From positions 24,649,860-24,713,859 of the forward strand of contig JALMQS010000128.1 in the NCBI GenBank assembly GCA_024734495.1: DNA of 64,000 bases, written 5' to 3'. The stretch is from Forficula auricularia. Lineage: Eukaryota; Arthropoda; Insecta; Dermaptera; Forficulidae. Shown piece by piece: positions 21,376 to 32,591 of this stretch. How positions within the stretch are numbered: the stretch's first letter is position 1; each line of letters begins with the position of its first letter. Made by a program: the position numbers and the translations under genes. The notes beneath the pieces are model-generated. The model saw only the letters and a list, made by a program, of their open reading frames with translations. It did no database searches and was not told the DNA's origin.

Positions 21376-22616
21376 GTAATGGAAGGCAGCCCAGAGGTAG
21401 TGAGGAAAGAAAAAATTAACACATATAAAATAAGGTGTAATTTATTGGAATCCTTCCTCCTTTCCTTTCAAACCGACGTTTCGGAGGATTTTTCCCTCCT
21501 TCTTCAGGGTCTATAAACCAATATGACAAAATTATAAAAATGGGGTTGGTCATCATACATTTCAACAATAAAACAATACAATTATAAATACAATGTAAAC
21601 AGCCAGATTATCAATAGAAAAAAATATATAATTTACTCACTTCAAAGGGTCAATGAATGAAACAAATAAAATGTTTCCTTCTTCTCTCCACAGTAGTGTT
21701 CAAAAACTTTCTTCATTTTTAACAAAGGCATAGAAAAAACAATTTTTTTTCCTTCTTTTCTTAATTAGATGGCTAAATGGCTTTTGAATCTAATATATAT
21801 AGACCAAACCCCTTCCATGACAGATGCGCACAAGAGTGCGTACTGGGATTAGTTATTAACATATTCTCAAATAATATGGTTGGTTCATATCACCCAATAT
21901 ACAAAATGTACAATTAGCAACAATTCCACAATTCACACCTTATTCGTTCACTGAACAATTCACTTATTCAAATTTTTTTTATACACAAATATACAACATA
22001 CATTCACAATTCATACAAATATATATCATATTTACATCTATACTTCATTCGTTCATTGATCAATTCACTTATTACAATCCTTAACATATCTATACAAATA
22101 TACAATTTTTTTTTAACATATACAAATCCACAGATAGCGAAATTCCACTCTTCGCACTCTTGTGCGCATCTGTCATGGAAGGGGTTTGGTCTATATATAT
22201 TAGATTCAAAAGCCATTTAGCCATCTAATTAAGAAAAGAAGGAAAAAATAATTTGTTTTTCTATGCCTTTGTTAAAAATGAAGAAAGTTTTTGAACACTA
22301 CTGTGGAGAGAAGAAGGAAACATTTTATTTGTTTCATTCATTGACCCTTTGAAGTGAGTAAATTATATATTTTTTTCTATTGATAATCTGGCTGTTTATA
22401 TTGTATTTATAATTGTATTGTTTTATTGTTGAAATGTATGATGACCAACCCCATTTTTATAATTTTGTCATATTGGTTTATAGACCCTGAAGAAGGAGGG
22501 AAAATCCTCCGAAACGTCGGTTTGAAAGGAAAGGAGGAAGGATTCCAATAAATTGCACCTTGTTTTATATGTGTTAATTTTTTCTTTCCTCACTGCCTCT
22601 GGGCTGCCTTCCATTA
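21376..22616. mobile_element. Penelope-like palindrome without coding
   Basis: Arms 21376-21840 and 22155-22616 are inverted, running from ATGTAATGGAAGGCAGCC inward to CATGACAGATGCGCACAAGA. Each arm carries the motif CTGAAGAAGGAGGGAAAATC with CCTCCGAAACGTC (22487-22518 plus; 21476-21507 minus). The block interrupts repeat Y near a GTTAAAAATAAT direct repeat. No RT or GIY-YIG coding remains; assignment follows from similarity of layout and motif to 25147-27342. Confidence 0.65.
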
Positions 22617-22619
22617 CAT

Positions 22620-23516
22620 CATCATCATCATTGAGTATACAGTCCTAAGACTGGTTTGATGCAACAATCCGTCTCCACTGACTCTGTCCTCCGCCAGCTG
22701 TTTAACCTCTCTAAATGTCTGGCATCCCATATTCCCAATTATTTGGTTGAAATATTCTAATCTGGGTCTTCCCTTCCCCTTTTCTTTCCCACCTCCCCTC
22801 CAAGATATCCCTAAGCAGTCCCCCATGTCTCAGTGTGGGCCCCATCATCTGACCTCTTCTCTTCTTCAGACTCTTCCACAAGGTTCTTCTTTCTCCGATT
22901 TTTCCAAGAACTTCTTCATTTGTAATTTCATCCATCCATTTGATATTCCTTATTCTTCTGTAGCACCACATTTCGAAAGCCTCCAATCTCTTTCTCTCCG
23001 CTTTTCCAATTGTCCAGGTTTCACACCCGTACATGGCTATGCTCCATACATATGTCTTCAATAGCAACTTCCTGTTTTCTAAGCTGATTGAGGAGGAACA
23101 TAGAGAGTAGTTTTTGTTTTGAATTAAACCCCATTTTTGCTTGGGCAATTCTTGATTTAATTTCGTTTTTGCTCCTCCCATCCCATGTTATTTTACTTCC
23201 TAGGTAGCGGAATTCCTTAACTCCTTCTAGGTTTTCTTGGTTAATTTTGATGCATTCCTGTCTCGTTTGGTTTTTTGTTGTACATACTAGGACCTTGGTT
23301 TTATTCTTGTTTATTTTCATTTTGATTTCTTCTATTAGGATTTGGTTAATTCCATTCAAGGCGTCCTCTAATTCTTTTTTATTGCTTCCTAGAAGGGCAA
23401 TGTCATCGGCAAATCTTAACATAGCGATCTTTTGACCTTGGATTTCTATACCTGTATCAATTTTGTCTTTGAATTCTTTAATCGCTTCTTCTATGTATAA
23501 GTTGAAAATCATGGGT
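22620..23516 (-). mobile_element. 5'-truncated LINE with 13-bp target duplication
   Basis: It is flanked by CCTTCCATTACAT (22607-22619 and 23517-23529) and ends on the minus strand in a (GATGAT)n tail, the start of the plus-strand view. It landed at the outer edge of the palindrome arm that ends at 22616. About 0.9 kb of an originally multi-kb element remains, a standard outcome of target-primed reverse transcription. Confidence 0.85.
22630..23516 (-). pseudogene. LINE reverse transcriptase, C-terminal part
   Basis: The minus strand encodes RFADDIALLGS, the RT catalytic FADD box, in 23021-23533. Then come KEFRYLGSKI (thumb), WSIAMYGCETW and FEMWCYRRIRNIKWMDEITN in 22711-23181, and the C-terminal GRPRLEYFNQIIGNMGCQTF in 22614-22826. 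Motif order is that of a LINE ORF2 from RT block 5 to the end. The three segments lie in different frames with overlaps, so at least two frameshifts interrupt it. The endonuclease and fingers are lost. The clade is uncertain; the EMWCYRR and LEYLDQI-like tail is common to several arthropod LINE lineages. Confidence 0.8.
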
Positions 23517-23575
23517 CCTTCCATTACATTCAATTAAAATTTCTACCAGTCCGTCTCTCTCCAGAGAAAATTTCG

Positions 23576-23700
23576 TTGTAAAAATAATTATTAGAAATTT
23601 TTTCGAGATCTAATTGATTCATATTTATTTTTATTTGATGTCGTATAATAAAATAGTTCTAATAAAAGTTGTACAGATTTTTTGTAGATGTAAATTAACG
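23576..23700 (+). repeat. Repeat Y, right part
   Basis: AATTATTAGAAATTTTTTCG to TTATTTGATGTCGTATAATA corresponds to the inverse of 29285-29345 and to 32630-32705. It marks the resumption of repeat Y after the Penelope-like and LINE insertions. Confidence 0.55.
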
Positions 23701-24018
23701 TTCGTTTTTTCAACCGTTTCGGTTCTTCTTTAGAAATATTAAGCCTTACGTAGGAATATATAAATATTTGATCAATTTTGGTTGGCAGTTTATTTCCGCC
23801 CTTCTTGGCTCCTAATGCATTAGTAATGCAATCCCCTAAACACACTCTAGGGACCTTACGCTAACTCCACACATCTATAATGCACACGAAACTACTCAGC
23901 AACAAACATTTTTATTTTATTTTTATTTAGATTAATTTTTTAACACAGATATTTTAAGTTTACGGAATTTCATTTAATACTTTCCCTTACTTATATATTA
24001 TCTATCTATATCTATATA

Positions 24019-24907
24019 ACAGGTCATTCAATAAGTCCGTAGGGTAAGTAAGAAAAAAACAAAATTTTGACAAAACTCGATTTTATTATTCAACAGAGTT
24101 GCCTTCGAGGGCGATACAACGAGTATAGCGATTATCCAACTTTTCGATACCACTTTTATAGCACGATTTCTCTTTCTCGTCAAAATAGGCCTCAGTTTCA
24201 GTGATTACTTCATCATTGGACTTCTTTTGGATTCTGGTGTGTAATAGTGAATCTATGTCTCATCCATTGTCACATATCGACGATAGAATTCCATTTTATT
24301 GCGGTTTAACAGCGCCAAACACTTCTCTGAAGCATTGATTTGTTGTTGTTTTTGGTCGACTGTGAGCTCGCGCGGCACCCACTTTGCACAGAGCTTTCGC
24401 ATACCAATGTTCGTGTAAAATGATAAAAACACTACCATCTGATATCTTTACAATGTCAGCTAGCTCGTGCAACTTCAATTTGCGATCGTTCATAACCAAT
24501 TTGTGGTTTTTTTATGTTTTATGGAATAACAGCCTCATTTGGGCGTCCACTGTGCTCTGCATAATTTGTGCTGGTACGACCACGTTTAAATTCAGCAATC
24601 CACTTCTCTACCATTTGTCTTGATGGAGCAGAGTTTGGATAATGTTTATCAAGCCATTGTTTGGTTTCCACTGTATTTTTTTTCATCAAAAAGCAATGGT
24701 TTATTAAAACTCGAAATTTACTATTTTCAATAACAAAAGTTGTTTCACACAAAATGTTATAACTCACGAATCAATAGTCAGATTGCTGTCAAATTTATAC
24801 ATCAAATTTATGTATCGTTTGAAGCTTAGTACTAAATAAAAATCATTTGGAAAAAATTATAGTAACGCCATCTATTTGTCATCCTACAGACTTATTGAAT
24901 GACCTAA
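24019..24907 (-). mobile_element. Internally deleted mariner transposon (type 1)
   Basis: Inverted ends AGGTCATTCAATAAGTC(C/T) and GTAGG occur at both sides, with TA dinucleotides at 24017-24018 and 24908-24909 as target duplication. At 889 bp it is about 400 bp shorter than a full mariner. The transposase reads leftward on the minus strand; its central part is deleted. The ends differ from those of the second mariner at 49415, so they are separate subfamilies. Confidence 0.88.
24062..24767 (-). pseudogene. Mariner transposase remnant
   Basis: Minus-strand pieces, in order: RVLINHCFLMKKNTVETKQW and WIAEFKRGRTSTNYAEHSGR (N-terminal paired helix-turn-helix region), NDRKLKLHELADIVKISDGS (second HTH), then GMRKLCAKWVPRELTVDQKQ and YVTMDET with the first catalytic Asp. 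The codon after MDET, where mariners have Trp, is a stop. About 100 residues that should hold the second and third catalytic Asp are missing. The C-terminal end resumes near 24240 with SYKSGIEKLD-like sequence. Frameshifts and the deletion make it non-functional. Confidence 0.85.
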
Positions 24908-25146
24908 TACTTATTATAATTGGCTTGCGCGACGACGCCGTCGTGATTTTTTTTGATTTTAAAACCCACTAATAGTTCATGACAAATAAAATTAGAAAAC
25001 TTTAAATTATTATTTCAAAACCCACTAATATTTTATGACAAATAAAATTAATTAAAATTAGGAAATTTAAATTTTTATTTTACTTACATCCCACTGACAG
25101 TTTATGACAAATCAAATTTATTAAAATTAAGAAATTTAAACTATTA

Positions 25147-27342
25147 ATATTGTAAGAGTTCGTGGCTGTGATGAAACTATACTAGATGAAGGAGGAGGTA
25201 TCAGCCAAAGATGGAATCACTGGGTTCAATAAAACACCTTTAATGAGACGTTTCGGCCTAAATTTTATTTGGCCATCTTCAGTCAATTAGGCTAAAAATT
25301 TTTTTTACAAATGGATGTTAATTGATATATTTTTTATAAAAAATTATAAGTTGACCAAGTTGGTTATTTAGACTTACAGTTATACACAAAATGCGGTACA
25401 CATATGTGATCGAACCAAGCCTTGTCAAAAATAAAAATTTCTTTTAGCTTCATGCGAATTTTTAACGTGCCTGGACCCAAAAGTTTCAGAATGAAAGTAA
25501 TGAGTTCATATAAATTTTTTCTATATATTACATTATAATTAGATATTTGACCCTTATGTGAGGTCATCATATATCCCATCATTATTTATTTATAAACAGA
25601 AAATCCAAATCAGAATCTAATTACTTTTAAATCACATGCATTTTTTCATTCAATCAAATTATACAAATTCTTATTAAAAAAAAAAAAAAAAAAATTTTCA
25701 AAAAAGTTTCTATACATTAAGTTCAAGAAAACAACTGTTGGCTCATATCACACAGGATAGATGTATAAATATTGGAAAGAAACATACAATCTCTTTTAAA
25801 ATTGATAGCCTTATCACCTGCTATTTTTATATATAGCATTTCGGCTATGGATCTTTTATAGAGTGTGCCTGAATGCTCTATTTCAACAATCCTTAAAGGT
25901 TTTAATGAATTCCATCCAGATATCAAATTTACTTTTGAGGTAGAGAGGGATGATAGGATTTCGTTTTTGGATTTGGAAATAATAAAGAAAAGCGATGGCT
26001 CACTATCATTTGATATATATAAAAAGGCTTCAAATAGTGGAAGGATATCCAACTACCTCTCCAACATACCTTTCCTATATAAGATCAATAGTCTGAACTA
26101 TTTTTTGAGGAGAATTTTTGTTTTGGGTGATGATGAGTTTAGGCAAAAAAATATTGAGAACTACATAGACATGGCTGTATCGAATAATTACCCTATGCAC
26201 ATTATTAATAGGACAATCAGAGAATTCTCAAATAAACAAAATAATTTAAATGACAATGTTAACATTTTAACAAATAATAATAATTCAAATAACCAGGTCG
26301 GACCATACTATTCTGTTGCTTATATTCACGGCATATCCGAAAAAATAAGAAAACTTTTTAAAGTTTACAACGTGAACATTGCCCACAAAAATATAGACAA
26401 TATTCAATTTTTATTTAATAATAAAGATCCAACCCCTAGAGAATTATGTAATAATATTGTCTATCAAATTAACTGTCTAGATTGTCCATCAAATTCTAGC
26501 ACCTATATAGGGCAAAGTTCACGTTCACTAAAAATTAGGGTATATGAGCATAAATTAAGTGTTCGAAATAAAAAGACCAACACTGCACTCTCCACCCACG
26601 CAGCCGAACATAGTCATTCTTTTGATTACGATAATGCGAAAATATTGGTCAAGATTGATAACTTCTATAAAAGATCCATAGCCGAAATGCTATATATAAA
26701 AATAGCAGGTGATAAGGCTATCAATTTTAAAAGAGATTGTATGTTTCTTTCCAATATTTATACATCTATCCTGTGTGATATGAGCCAACAGTTGTTTTCT
26801 TGAACTTAATGTATAGAAACTTTTTTGAAAATTTTTTTTTTTTTTAATAAGAATTTGTATAATTTGATTGAATGAAAAAATGCATGTGATTTAAAAGTAA
26901 TTAGATTCTGATTTGGATTTTCTGTTTATAAATAAATAATGATGGGATATATGATGACCTCACATAAGGGTCAAATATCTAATTATAATGTAATATATAG
27001 AAAAAATTTATATGAACTCATTACTTTCATTCTGAAACTTTTGGGTCCAGGCACGTTAAAAATTCGCATGAAGCTAAAAGAAATTTTTATTTTTGACAAG
27101 GCTTGGTTCGATCACATATGTGTACCGCATTTTGTGTATAACTGTAAGTCTAAATAACCAACTTGGTCAACTTATAATTTTTTATAAAAAATATATCAAT
27201 CAACATCCATTTGTAAAAAAATTTTTTAGCCTAATTGACTGAAGATGGCCAAATAAAATTTAGGCCGAAACGTCTCATTAAAGGTGTTTTATTGAACCCA
27301 GTGATTCCATCTTTGGCTGATGCCTCCTCCTTCATCTAGTAT
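25147..27342 (+). mobile_element. Penelope-like element, head-to-head copies, 14-bp target duplication
   Basis: It is flanked by AATTTAAACTATTA at 25133-25146 and 27343-27356. Inverted arms of about 680 bp (25180-25862 and 26665-27340) are almost identical. The left arm is a shorter, minus-strand copy of the same element; it even encodes the last 44 residues of the ORF on the minus strand (25726-25860). The right copy extends further and holds the ORF 25865-26803. Both ends carry the motif CTGAAGATGGCC...GGCCGAAACGTC (27239-27274 plus, 25247-25282 minus). Penelope-like elements are known to occur as inverted or tandem partial copies, so the layout fits. Confidence 0.88.
25865..26803 (+). CDS. 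Penelope-like RT C-terminus plus GIY-YIG endonuclease (5'-truncated)
   Basis: 312 codons. Residues about 13-40 (FNEFHPDIKFTFEVE ... ISFLDLEI) match the last RT/thumb region of Penelope-like proteins, where an H-P-x-I-x-F-T ... F-L-D pattern is conserved. Residues about 197-245 form the GIY-YIG domain: NIVYQINCLDC, a CX2C pair, YIGQSSRSLKIRVYEHK with conserved Gly, Arg and Glu, then HAAEHSHSFD. The enzyme would nick target DNA for priming. The palm with catalytic Asp residues is absent because the copy is 5'-truncated at the palindrome centre. The listed ATG is an internal codon and probably never a natural start. The open frame suggests a young copy. Confidence 0.85.
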   Translation: MPECSISTILKGFNEFHPDIKFTFEVERDDRISFLDLEIIKKSDGSLSFDIYKKASNSGRISNYLSNIPFLYKINSLNYFLRRIFVLGDDEFRQKNIENYIDMAVSNNYPMHIINRTIREFSNKQNNLNDNVNILTNNNNSNNQVGPYYSVAYIHGISEKIRKLFKVYNVNIAHKNIDNIQFLFNNKDPTPRELCNNIVYQINCLDCPSNSSTYIGQSSRSLKIRVYEHKLSVRNKKTNTALSTHAAEHSHSFDYDNAKILVKIDNFYKRSIAEMLYIKIAGDKAINFKRDCMFLSNIYTSILCDMSQQLFS

Positions 27343-27356
27343 AATTTAAACTATTA

Positions 27357-27785
27357 TTTAAAAATTCACTTGTTGGCACCTGTTTGCCCGATGAGTGCGC
27401 AGACAACAATACGGGCGGGGTAACTAGGAATTGGAAGGGGTTGGTTGTCAGAGGAGAATAGGGAATGCCCTATAAGCCTCGACGGCGTTTCCAACCACGA
27501 CGGAAGATGAGGTTACGGATAGTGGTTAATCAAAAACCAATGAGCAGACCATATTACGGTGGTTGCTGAATTAAGTAGATTCGAATCGACGCAATTATAT
27601 GAACCACTGAAAATCCTGGCTCACGCCATTTTCTTGCGTTGATTCAACTCTCATTAATTCGTTGGTTTATTTTTTCATATTTGATTAATTGACTTACATT
27701 ATACATTGTGTTTAACGAATTGACTGTTGTAATCTTAAGGAATTGTCATTACAATCATCTTAAAATATTGTTTTAATTGAACAAA
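27357..27785. other. Unassigned, partly GC-richer interval
   Basis: 27370-27660 is less AT-rich, with GCACCTGTTTGCCCGATGAG and GAATGCCCTATAAGCCTCGA; it could be a 5' leader of a retroelement. There is no open frame of note and no repeat partner in this window. Confidence 0.3.
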
Positions 27786-27789
27786 CTAT

Positions 27790-28655
27790 TTGTATCTGAA
27801 GTCTTAGTCTTCTTCTTCTTCCTATTCTTCTATATAGGCGTGAACACCTGTTCTCCAACATATTATAATCAGTCATCAGGGTCATAACTCTCTTTCCATC
27901 GTTTTTTTGGTCTTCCACGGCTTCTGACCCCTTCGGGGGGGGGGTTTGCCAATATTTTCGAGAGACGGTCGTCTTGCATTCTGTCTACATGGGCAGCCCA
28001 GTATCTTCTTCTTACATGAACCCAATCGACTATGTCCTGAAGACCGCTTATTTTCCTAAGGTGTTCGCTCGGATTTTGTCATGTAGGGTCTTCGAATGGA
28101 TGGCTCTTACAACTCTCATCTCAGTTGTCCGGAGAAGCTGCTTTGTAACGGTTGTGTCTGCCCTGGACTCAGCCCCATATGTTATTATCGGGCGAACACA
28201 GGTCTTATATATCCTAATTTTACTTTCGGAAGACATAAACTTATTTTTCCAGACTAGATTGGATAGGCAGCCCGAAATTTTTGCTCCTTTGATGACTTGC
28301 GAAGTTACTTCTTCCTTAAGGTTTCGTCTGCTAGAAATCTGAACTCCCAGATAGTTAAAGCTTGGGACTTGTTCTATTGGACTGTTGTTGATGACTAAGT
28401 TACACCTAAGGGAAGCTTTTGCAATCGTCATGCATTTTGTCTTGGTGGTAGAGACTTGCATGTTAAGCCGATCGGAATTTTCAGAGAATTTGTCCAGGAG
28501 AATTTGAAGGTCCTCTTCGCACTCCGCCATCAGGACCGCGTCATCAGCATAGCACACCACTGGCAAAGTGATTTCCCCCAATTTGTAGCCAAGGTGTTCG
28601 GGTAGATTTTCAATAATATCGTCCATTATCACGTTGAAGAGCATAGGACTCAATG
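27790..28655 (-). mobile_element. 5'-truncated LINE with AAG-rich tail
   Basis: The element reads on the minus strand and ends in a TCTTCTTCTTC (plus view, about 27806) tail. The C-terminal coding extends left of 28048 as GRPKKRWKESYD-like sequence. It is the same LINE type as 30013-32597, whose 3' tail is (AAG)n. Confidence 0.75.
27840..28653 (-). pseudogene. LINE reverse transcriptase, catalytic palm to C-terminus
   Basis: The main frame (28048-28653, 201 codons) starts SPMLFNVIMDDIIENLPEHL, then LPVVCYADDAVLMAECEEDL with the YADD catalytic box, FNYLGVQISS (thumb), ITYGAESRADT and TTEMRVVRAIHSKT. Downstream pieces in another frame supply the basic C-terminal GRPKKRW block. N-terminal endonuclease and fingers are missing. 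The TTEMR and ADTTVTKQLL signature is shared with the neighbour at 30013-32597. I do not assign a clade. Confidence 0.8.
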
Positions 28656-29284
28656 AAGTCTTAGTGATACTTTAAAACCTACTACGGAGTCCAGGGCCAG
28701 CAAAATGTCCGCCGAAGTCGGGCTTTGCAGCTGGTTTATCCTATGGTATAAAAAATAGCCGACAAGAGAATATAATAGATTGATTTTTTCTTCATTGTAA
28801 AAAAGTCAGTGTTTGTGACGTGTCTGTCCCAAATGACAGTTAATAATCCCTGGCGATATTTAATATGAAATTTCCAACTTTCCTATCCGATCTATCAATT
28901 AAACGTGTCCATTCAAAAGTTGCAAATCTCCAATGGAAACTCATTTGGAATTCCCTTAAGGTGTAACCTTTTATTCTCTTCTACATACTAGCAGACTTTA
29001 ACTTGGGTAGGTATACTAAAAAACTGTAGAAATTTTTTAATCTTTATTATTTACTGTATAATCTGAGAAATATTATTCTCTCATACCAATATAAGTAATA
29101 AATTCAGTATTGAGTCTACCATTCCATTTTCAATAAAAAATACATCTAATTAATTAAATTTCCTAATTTTAATATACCTGGTGAGTTTTTTTATCTTGAG
29201 ACAATCTTTTAACTCAAATATAGTACATTATATGAAAAAAAGTACAAATAAACACAAAAAATATACTGAACTTTCATAAGACCT
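28656..29284. other. No gene recognised
   Basis: AT-rich sequence with no coding frame above 60 codons, no repeat partner noticed and no tandem structure. Confidence 0.4.
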
Positions 29285-30001
29285 ATTTTTTTATACGACA
29301 TCAAATAAACAAAATATTAAATTAATTAAATCTTCAAAAAAAATCTTAATAATTATTTTTAACAATTATTCAACTTAATTATCAAATAATAATGATTAAA
29401 TAATAAATATTAAATAAATAATTATTAAATTGAAGAGTCACAACAATGAAAATAAGTTTAATAATAAAACTCGAGCAAGATGCGAGGTAGGTTTGACAAA
29501 AAAGAAATAAAACAAAATTGAGTTTTGAATTCGATATATTTCGGGGGTGAGCCCATCATCAGGAGTCAAAGAAAACTTTTGATGATGGACACACCCCCAT
29601 AATATATCGAATTCAAAAACTCAATTTTGTTTTATTTCTTTTTTTGTCAAACCTACCTCGCATCTTGCTCAAGTTTTATTATAATATTAAAATGTTTCAC
29701 CTAGAACCAACACCTAACTCCTTAAAAGTTATGAAAATAAGTGTTTATAATGATTTTAAAACTTCATTATACACAGATTTAAGAAATTATTTTCTACTTA
29801 ATAGAACTATTTAAAATTCTTGTGCTTAAAAAAGTTTATTTCTCGTGCCAATCCAGTAGATAGTTAAGTATATTGTATTATCATAATAAAAAGGGAGCAT
29901 TTTTTTGTTGAAGAAAATAGTTTCATCCAGAAGGCTTGCGATACAATCTGGAATGTCACAGAACATTGTCGAAAAATTATTAAATTATTTATTTAATAAT
30001 T
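29285..30001 (-). repeat. Repeat Y, inverted copy, interrupted by a Penelope-like palindrome
   Basis: It corresponds in reverse to 20820-21368 plus 23576-23700. Because that copy lacks the 29458-29730 block, it provides an empty site for that insertion. Confidence 0.65.
29458..29730. mobile_element. Short Penelope-like palindrome, 12-bp target duplication
   Basis: Flanked by ATGAAAATAAGT (29446-29457 and 29731-29742). Arms of about 100 bp (29466-29565, 29580-29680) run from CGAGCAAGATGCGAGGTAGG inward. The motif CTGATGATGGGCTCACCCCC-GAAA lies on the minus strand at 29539-29562. The last bases, TTTCACCTAGAACCAACACC, match the end of the insertion at 30494-31855, showing that both belong to one family. 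Confidence 0.75.
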
Positions 30002-30493
30002 AAATATTTGATTCCGAGGCTTATCTCTGGTTCTTCGAGCATGAGTGTTTTTATTCTAGCAGGTTGCTAGCCTCATTCGAACTGTCACAACTAATAAACT
30101 TGCATGACGAGCAACAAGGTTTCAGGAAAGGTGGATCCTGTGTCGACGCTATATTCCGCCATTAGACAGCTTTACGAAAAGGCCTACGAATTTAACAAAC
30201 TGGCGTTTCTTCTGTTTTATCGATATAGAAAAAGCGTTCGATAAAGTCCAACTTAAGCACGTCATAAGAATCCTGGACAAGTTTAAAATCCCAGATAATC
30301 TTATAAACCTGATACAGGACATTTACTCGAACAACACCGCCAGAATAAAAATCGAAGGAAGACTGTCCGGAAGCATCCCAGTGAATCAAGGTATTAGGCA
30401 GGAGACTCCCTTAGTCCGTTGCTTTTTAATATAGTTATGGATGAAATCAAAAATCTAAAAGGATATTCCTTGGGGGAGAATATAACATGCGTT

Positions 30494-31855
30494 ATTGGAT
30501 AAAAATACTTGGTAGGTTTCACATTAAGATATTAAAATAATTTTTTAAGAAAAAATAAAAACCGACTTCAAAAAAATTAAATGCAACAAATAAAATACAC
30601 TAAAAGGTATAAAATAACTATTATCTTATTTAGTTACAACTAAACGACGAAATATTAACATGAAATTACTTTTTGAAGTCGGTGCCAAACTAACTATACC
30701 TATAAGCGAGCATACCCTCCAAACGTACTAAGTAAGATCCGTCGAGTGCGATTCATAAAAGGTATATGTTTGGCACCAACTTCAAAAAGTAATTTCATGT
30801 TAATATTTCGTCGTTTAGTTGTAACTAAATAAGATAATAATTATTTTATACCTTTTAGTGTATTTTATTTGTTGCATTTAATTTTTTGAAGTCGGTTTTT
30901 ATTTTTTTCTTAAAAATTATTTTTATTTTTCTCTTTTTAGTGATGTTATTAATAGTGATCATATCATCAGAACTTGATCAAATTAATATGGCACCATCCT
31001 CAAGACACCCCCTATCGGATAAAAAAAGAACCATCGAAATCGGTTCATAAACAAAGAGGTTAGGTCTAAACAAACCTAATAAAAAAGGTCTAATACCTAT
31101 GAAAAAAACGAAAAAAATGGGACCAATCGGAAGCTAGACTGGACCCAATGCAAAAAAAATTTTCAAAATCGGTTGAGAATTGGCGGAGATATGAGGTAAC
31201 ATAGGCACAAAAAAAAAAAAAAAAAAAAAATTCAATCGAATAGAGAACCTCCTCCTTTTTTGAAGTCGGTTAAAAAAATAAAACCAATTTATTTTTGGAG
31301 AATCTTTTAATCTCGATATATATATATATCTCGGGTGATCAATCCATCTTCAGGAGAAACAGAAAGTAACTGACCTGGATAAGTCGAAATTGAATACAAG
31401 TCAATGGTAAAATTTATTTTTTAAGATAACAAAAGGGTAAATATTTAAAATTAGTGGAGGGAGAAAAGGTAGGGAGTCTACTTTTGTTTAATTTTGAATG
31501 GCCTTTTGAGAAATGAGGATTTCGAATTTGAATACAACTCAATGGTAAAATTTATATATTTAAGTAGACTCCCTACCTTTTCTCCCTCCACTAATTTTAA
31601 ATATTTACCCTTTTGTTATCTTAAAAAATAAATTTTACCATTGACTTGTATTCAATTTCTACTTATCCAGGTCAGTTAATTTCTGTATCTCCTGAAGATG
31701 GGTTAGTCACCCGAAATATATATATCGAGATTAAAGATTCTCCAAAAATAAATTCGTTTTATTTTTTTATATCTTAATGTGAAACCTACCAAGTATTTTT
31801 ATCCAATAATTTTAAAAAATGTTTCACCAAGTACCAACACCAAATTCTTAAAAAC
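30494..31855. mobile_element. Penelope-like palindrome with nested AACCGACTTC element
   Basis: Target duplication is about 13 bp: TATAACATGCGTT (30481-30493) and TATAACATGGCGTT starting near 31857. Outer arms read GGATAAAAATACTTGGTAGG and its inverse. Inner arms (31300-31500 and 31560-31760) carry the stem motif CTGAAGATGGGTTAGTCACCC-GAAA (31692-31716 plus; 31328-31353 minus). The left arm alone is interrupted by the AACCGACTTC element 30545-31275, so the right arm gives the empty site. Confidence 0.8.
30545..31275 (-). mobile_element. AACCGACTTC element, copy 3 (minus)
   Basis: It runs from AAAAACCGACTTCAAAAAAA to TTTTTTGAAGTCGGTTAAAA. The foldback half is on the left (core 30694-30768, minus) and the AT-rich half on the right, the mirror image of copy 1. 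At about 731 bp its length matches copy 1 (729 bp). Confidence 0.75.
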
Positions 31856-32556
31856 TATAACATGGCGTTTGCTACGCAGACGATGCAGCACTCGTTGCAG
31901 AAGATGAAGAATCCCTCCAGCGCCTCCTGTATAGATTTAGCTGTGTTGCGCATAAATTCGGTCTCACCCTGTCAACCAAGAAGACCAAAACACTGACAAT
32001 CTCTAAATCACCACTCCGATGTAAACTACAACTGTACGATACGATTGTCGAACAAGTCATGTCCTTCACATACCTTGGCATCCAAATGACCTCTCATCAA
32101 GACCTAGAAACAGAGGTAAGACATCAGGCAATAAGAGCCTCAAAAATATCGGGTTGCCTTAACAATGCAATCTGGTCAAATCAATATTTAAGAACGGAGG
32201 CCAAGGTACGAGTCTACAAAACCAATATTAACTTACGCAGCAGAGACAAGACCCGACACTGCAAAAACTTCTCAATTATTGGAAACGACTGAAATGAAGA
32301 CATTACGAAGGATAATGAACGTGACCAGACTCGATAGGATGAAGAGTGAAGATATTAGAGAAAAATGTGGAATACAAAAGGTGGGCGAATGGGTTAAAAG
32401 AAGAAGAGCGGAATGGTATGCGCATGTGAGAAGAATGCCAGAAGACCGACTGGTAAAGAAATAAGAGATGACAAACAAGCCGGTTGGAATAAGAAGTAGA
32501 GGTCGTCCTAAGAAGAGATGGTATGGCGTTCTGGAAGAAACAAACCTATAGGTTTA

Positions 32557-32591
<35 letters not shown>

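Larger units (their letters stand above)
30095..32464 (+). pseudogene. LINE reverse transcriptase split by an insertion
   Basis: 30095-30480 encodes, with frame changes, DEQQGFRKGGSCVDAIF, FCFIDIEKAFDKVQLKHVIR (catalytic Asp in FIDIEKAFD) and IPVNQGIRQ, i.e. RT blocks 2-4. After the insertion, 31865 onward reads CYADDAALVAEDEESLQRLL (YADD box), SFTYLGIQMTSHQDLETEV and, after another frameshift, TTEMKTLRRIMNVTRLDRMK and WVKRRRAEWYAHVRRM. It ends with GRPKKRW-like codons before the AAG tail. Several frameshifts and the 1.36-kb insertion make it dead. It closely resembles the LINE at 27790-28655. Confidence 0.8.

Noticed and set aside
22487..22520. Canonical hammerhead ribozyme call for the CTGANGA motif
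   Set aside because: An unpaired base sits between the core and stem II in every copy, and stem III/cleavage site could not be placed. Reported as a hammerhead-like motif only.
27974..28342. 122-codon plus-strand frame
   Set aside because: It is the antisense shadow of the LINE reverse transcriptase on the minus strand.
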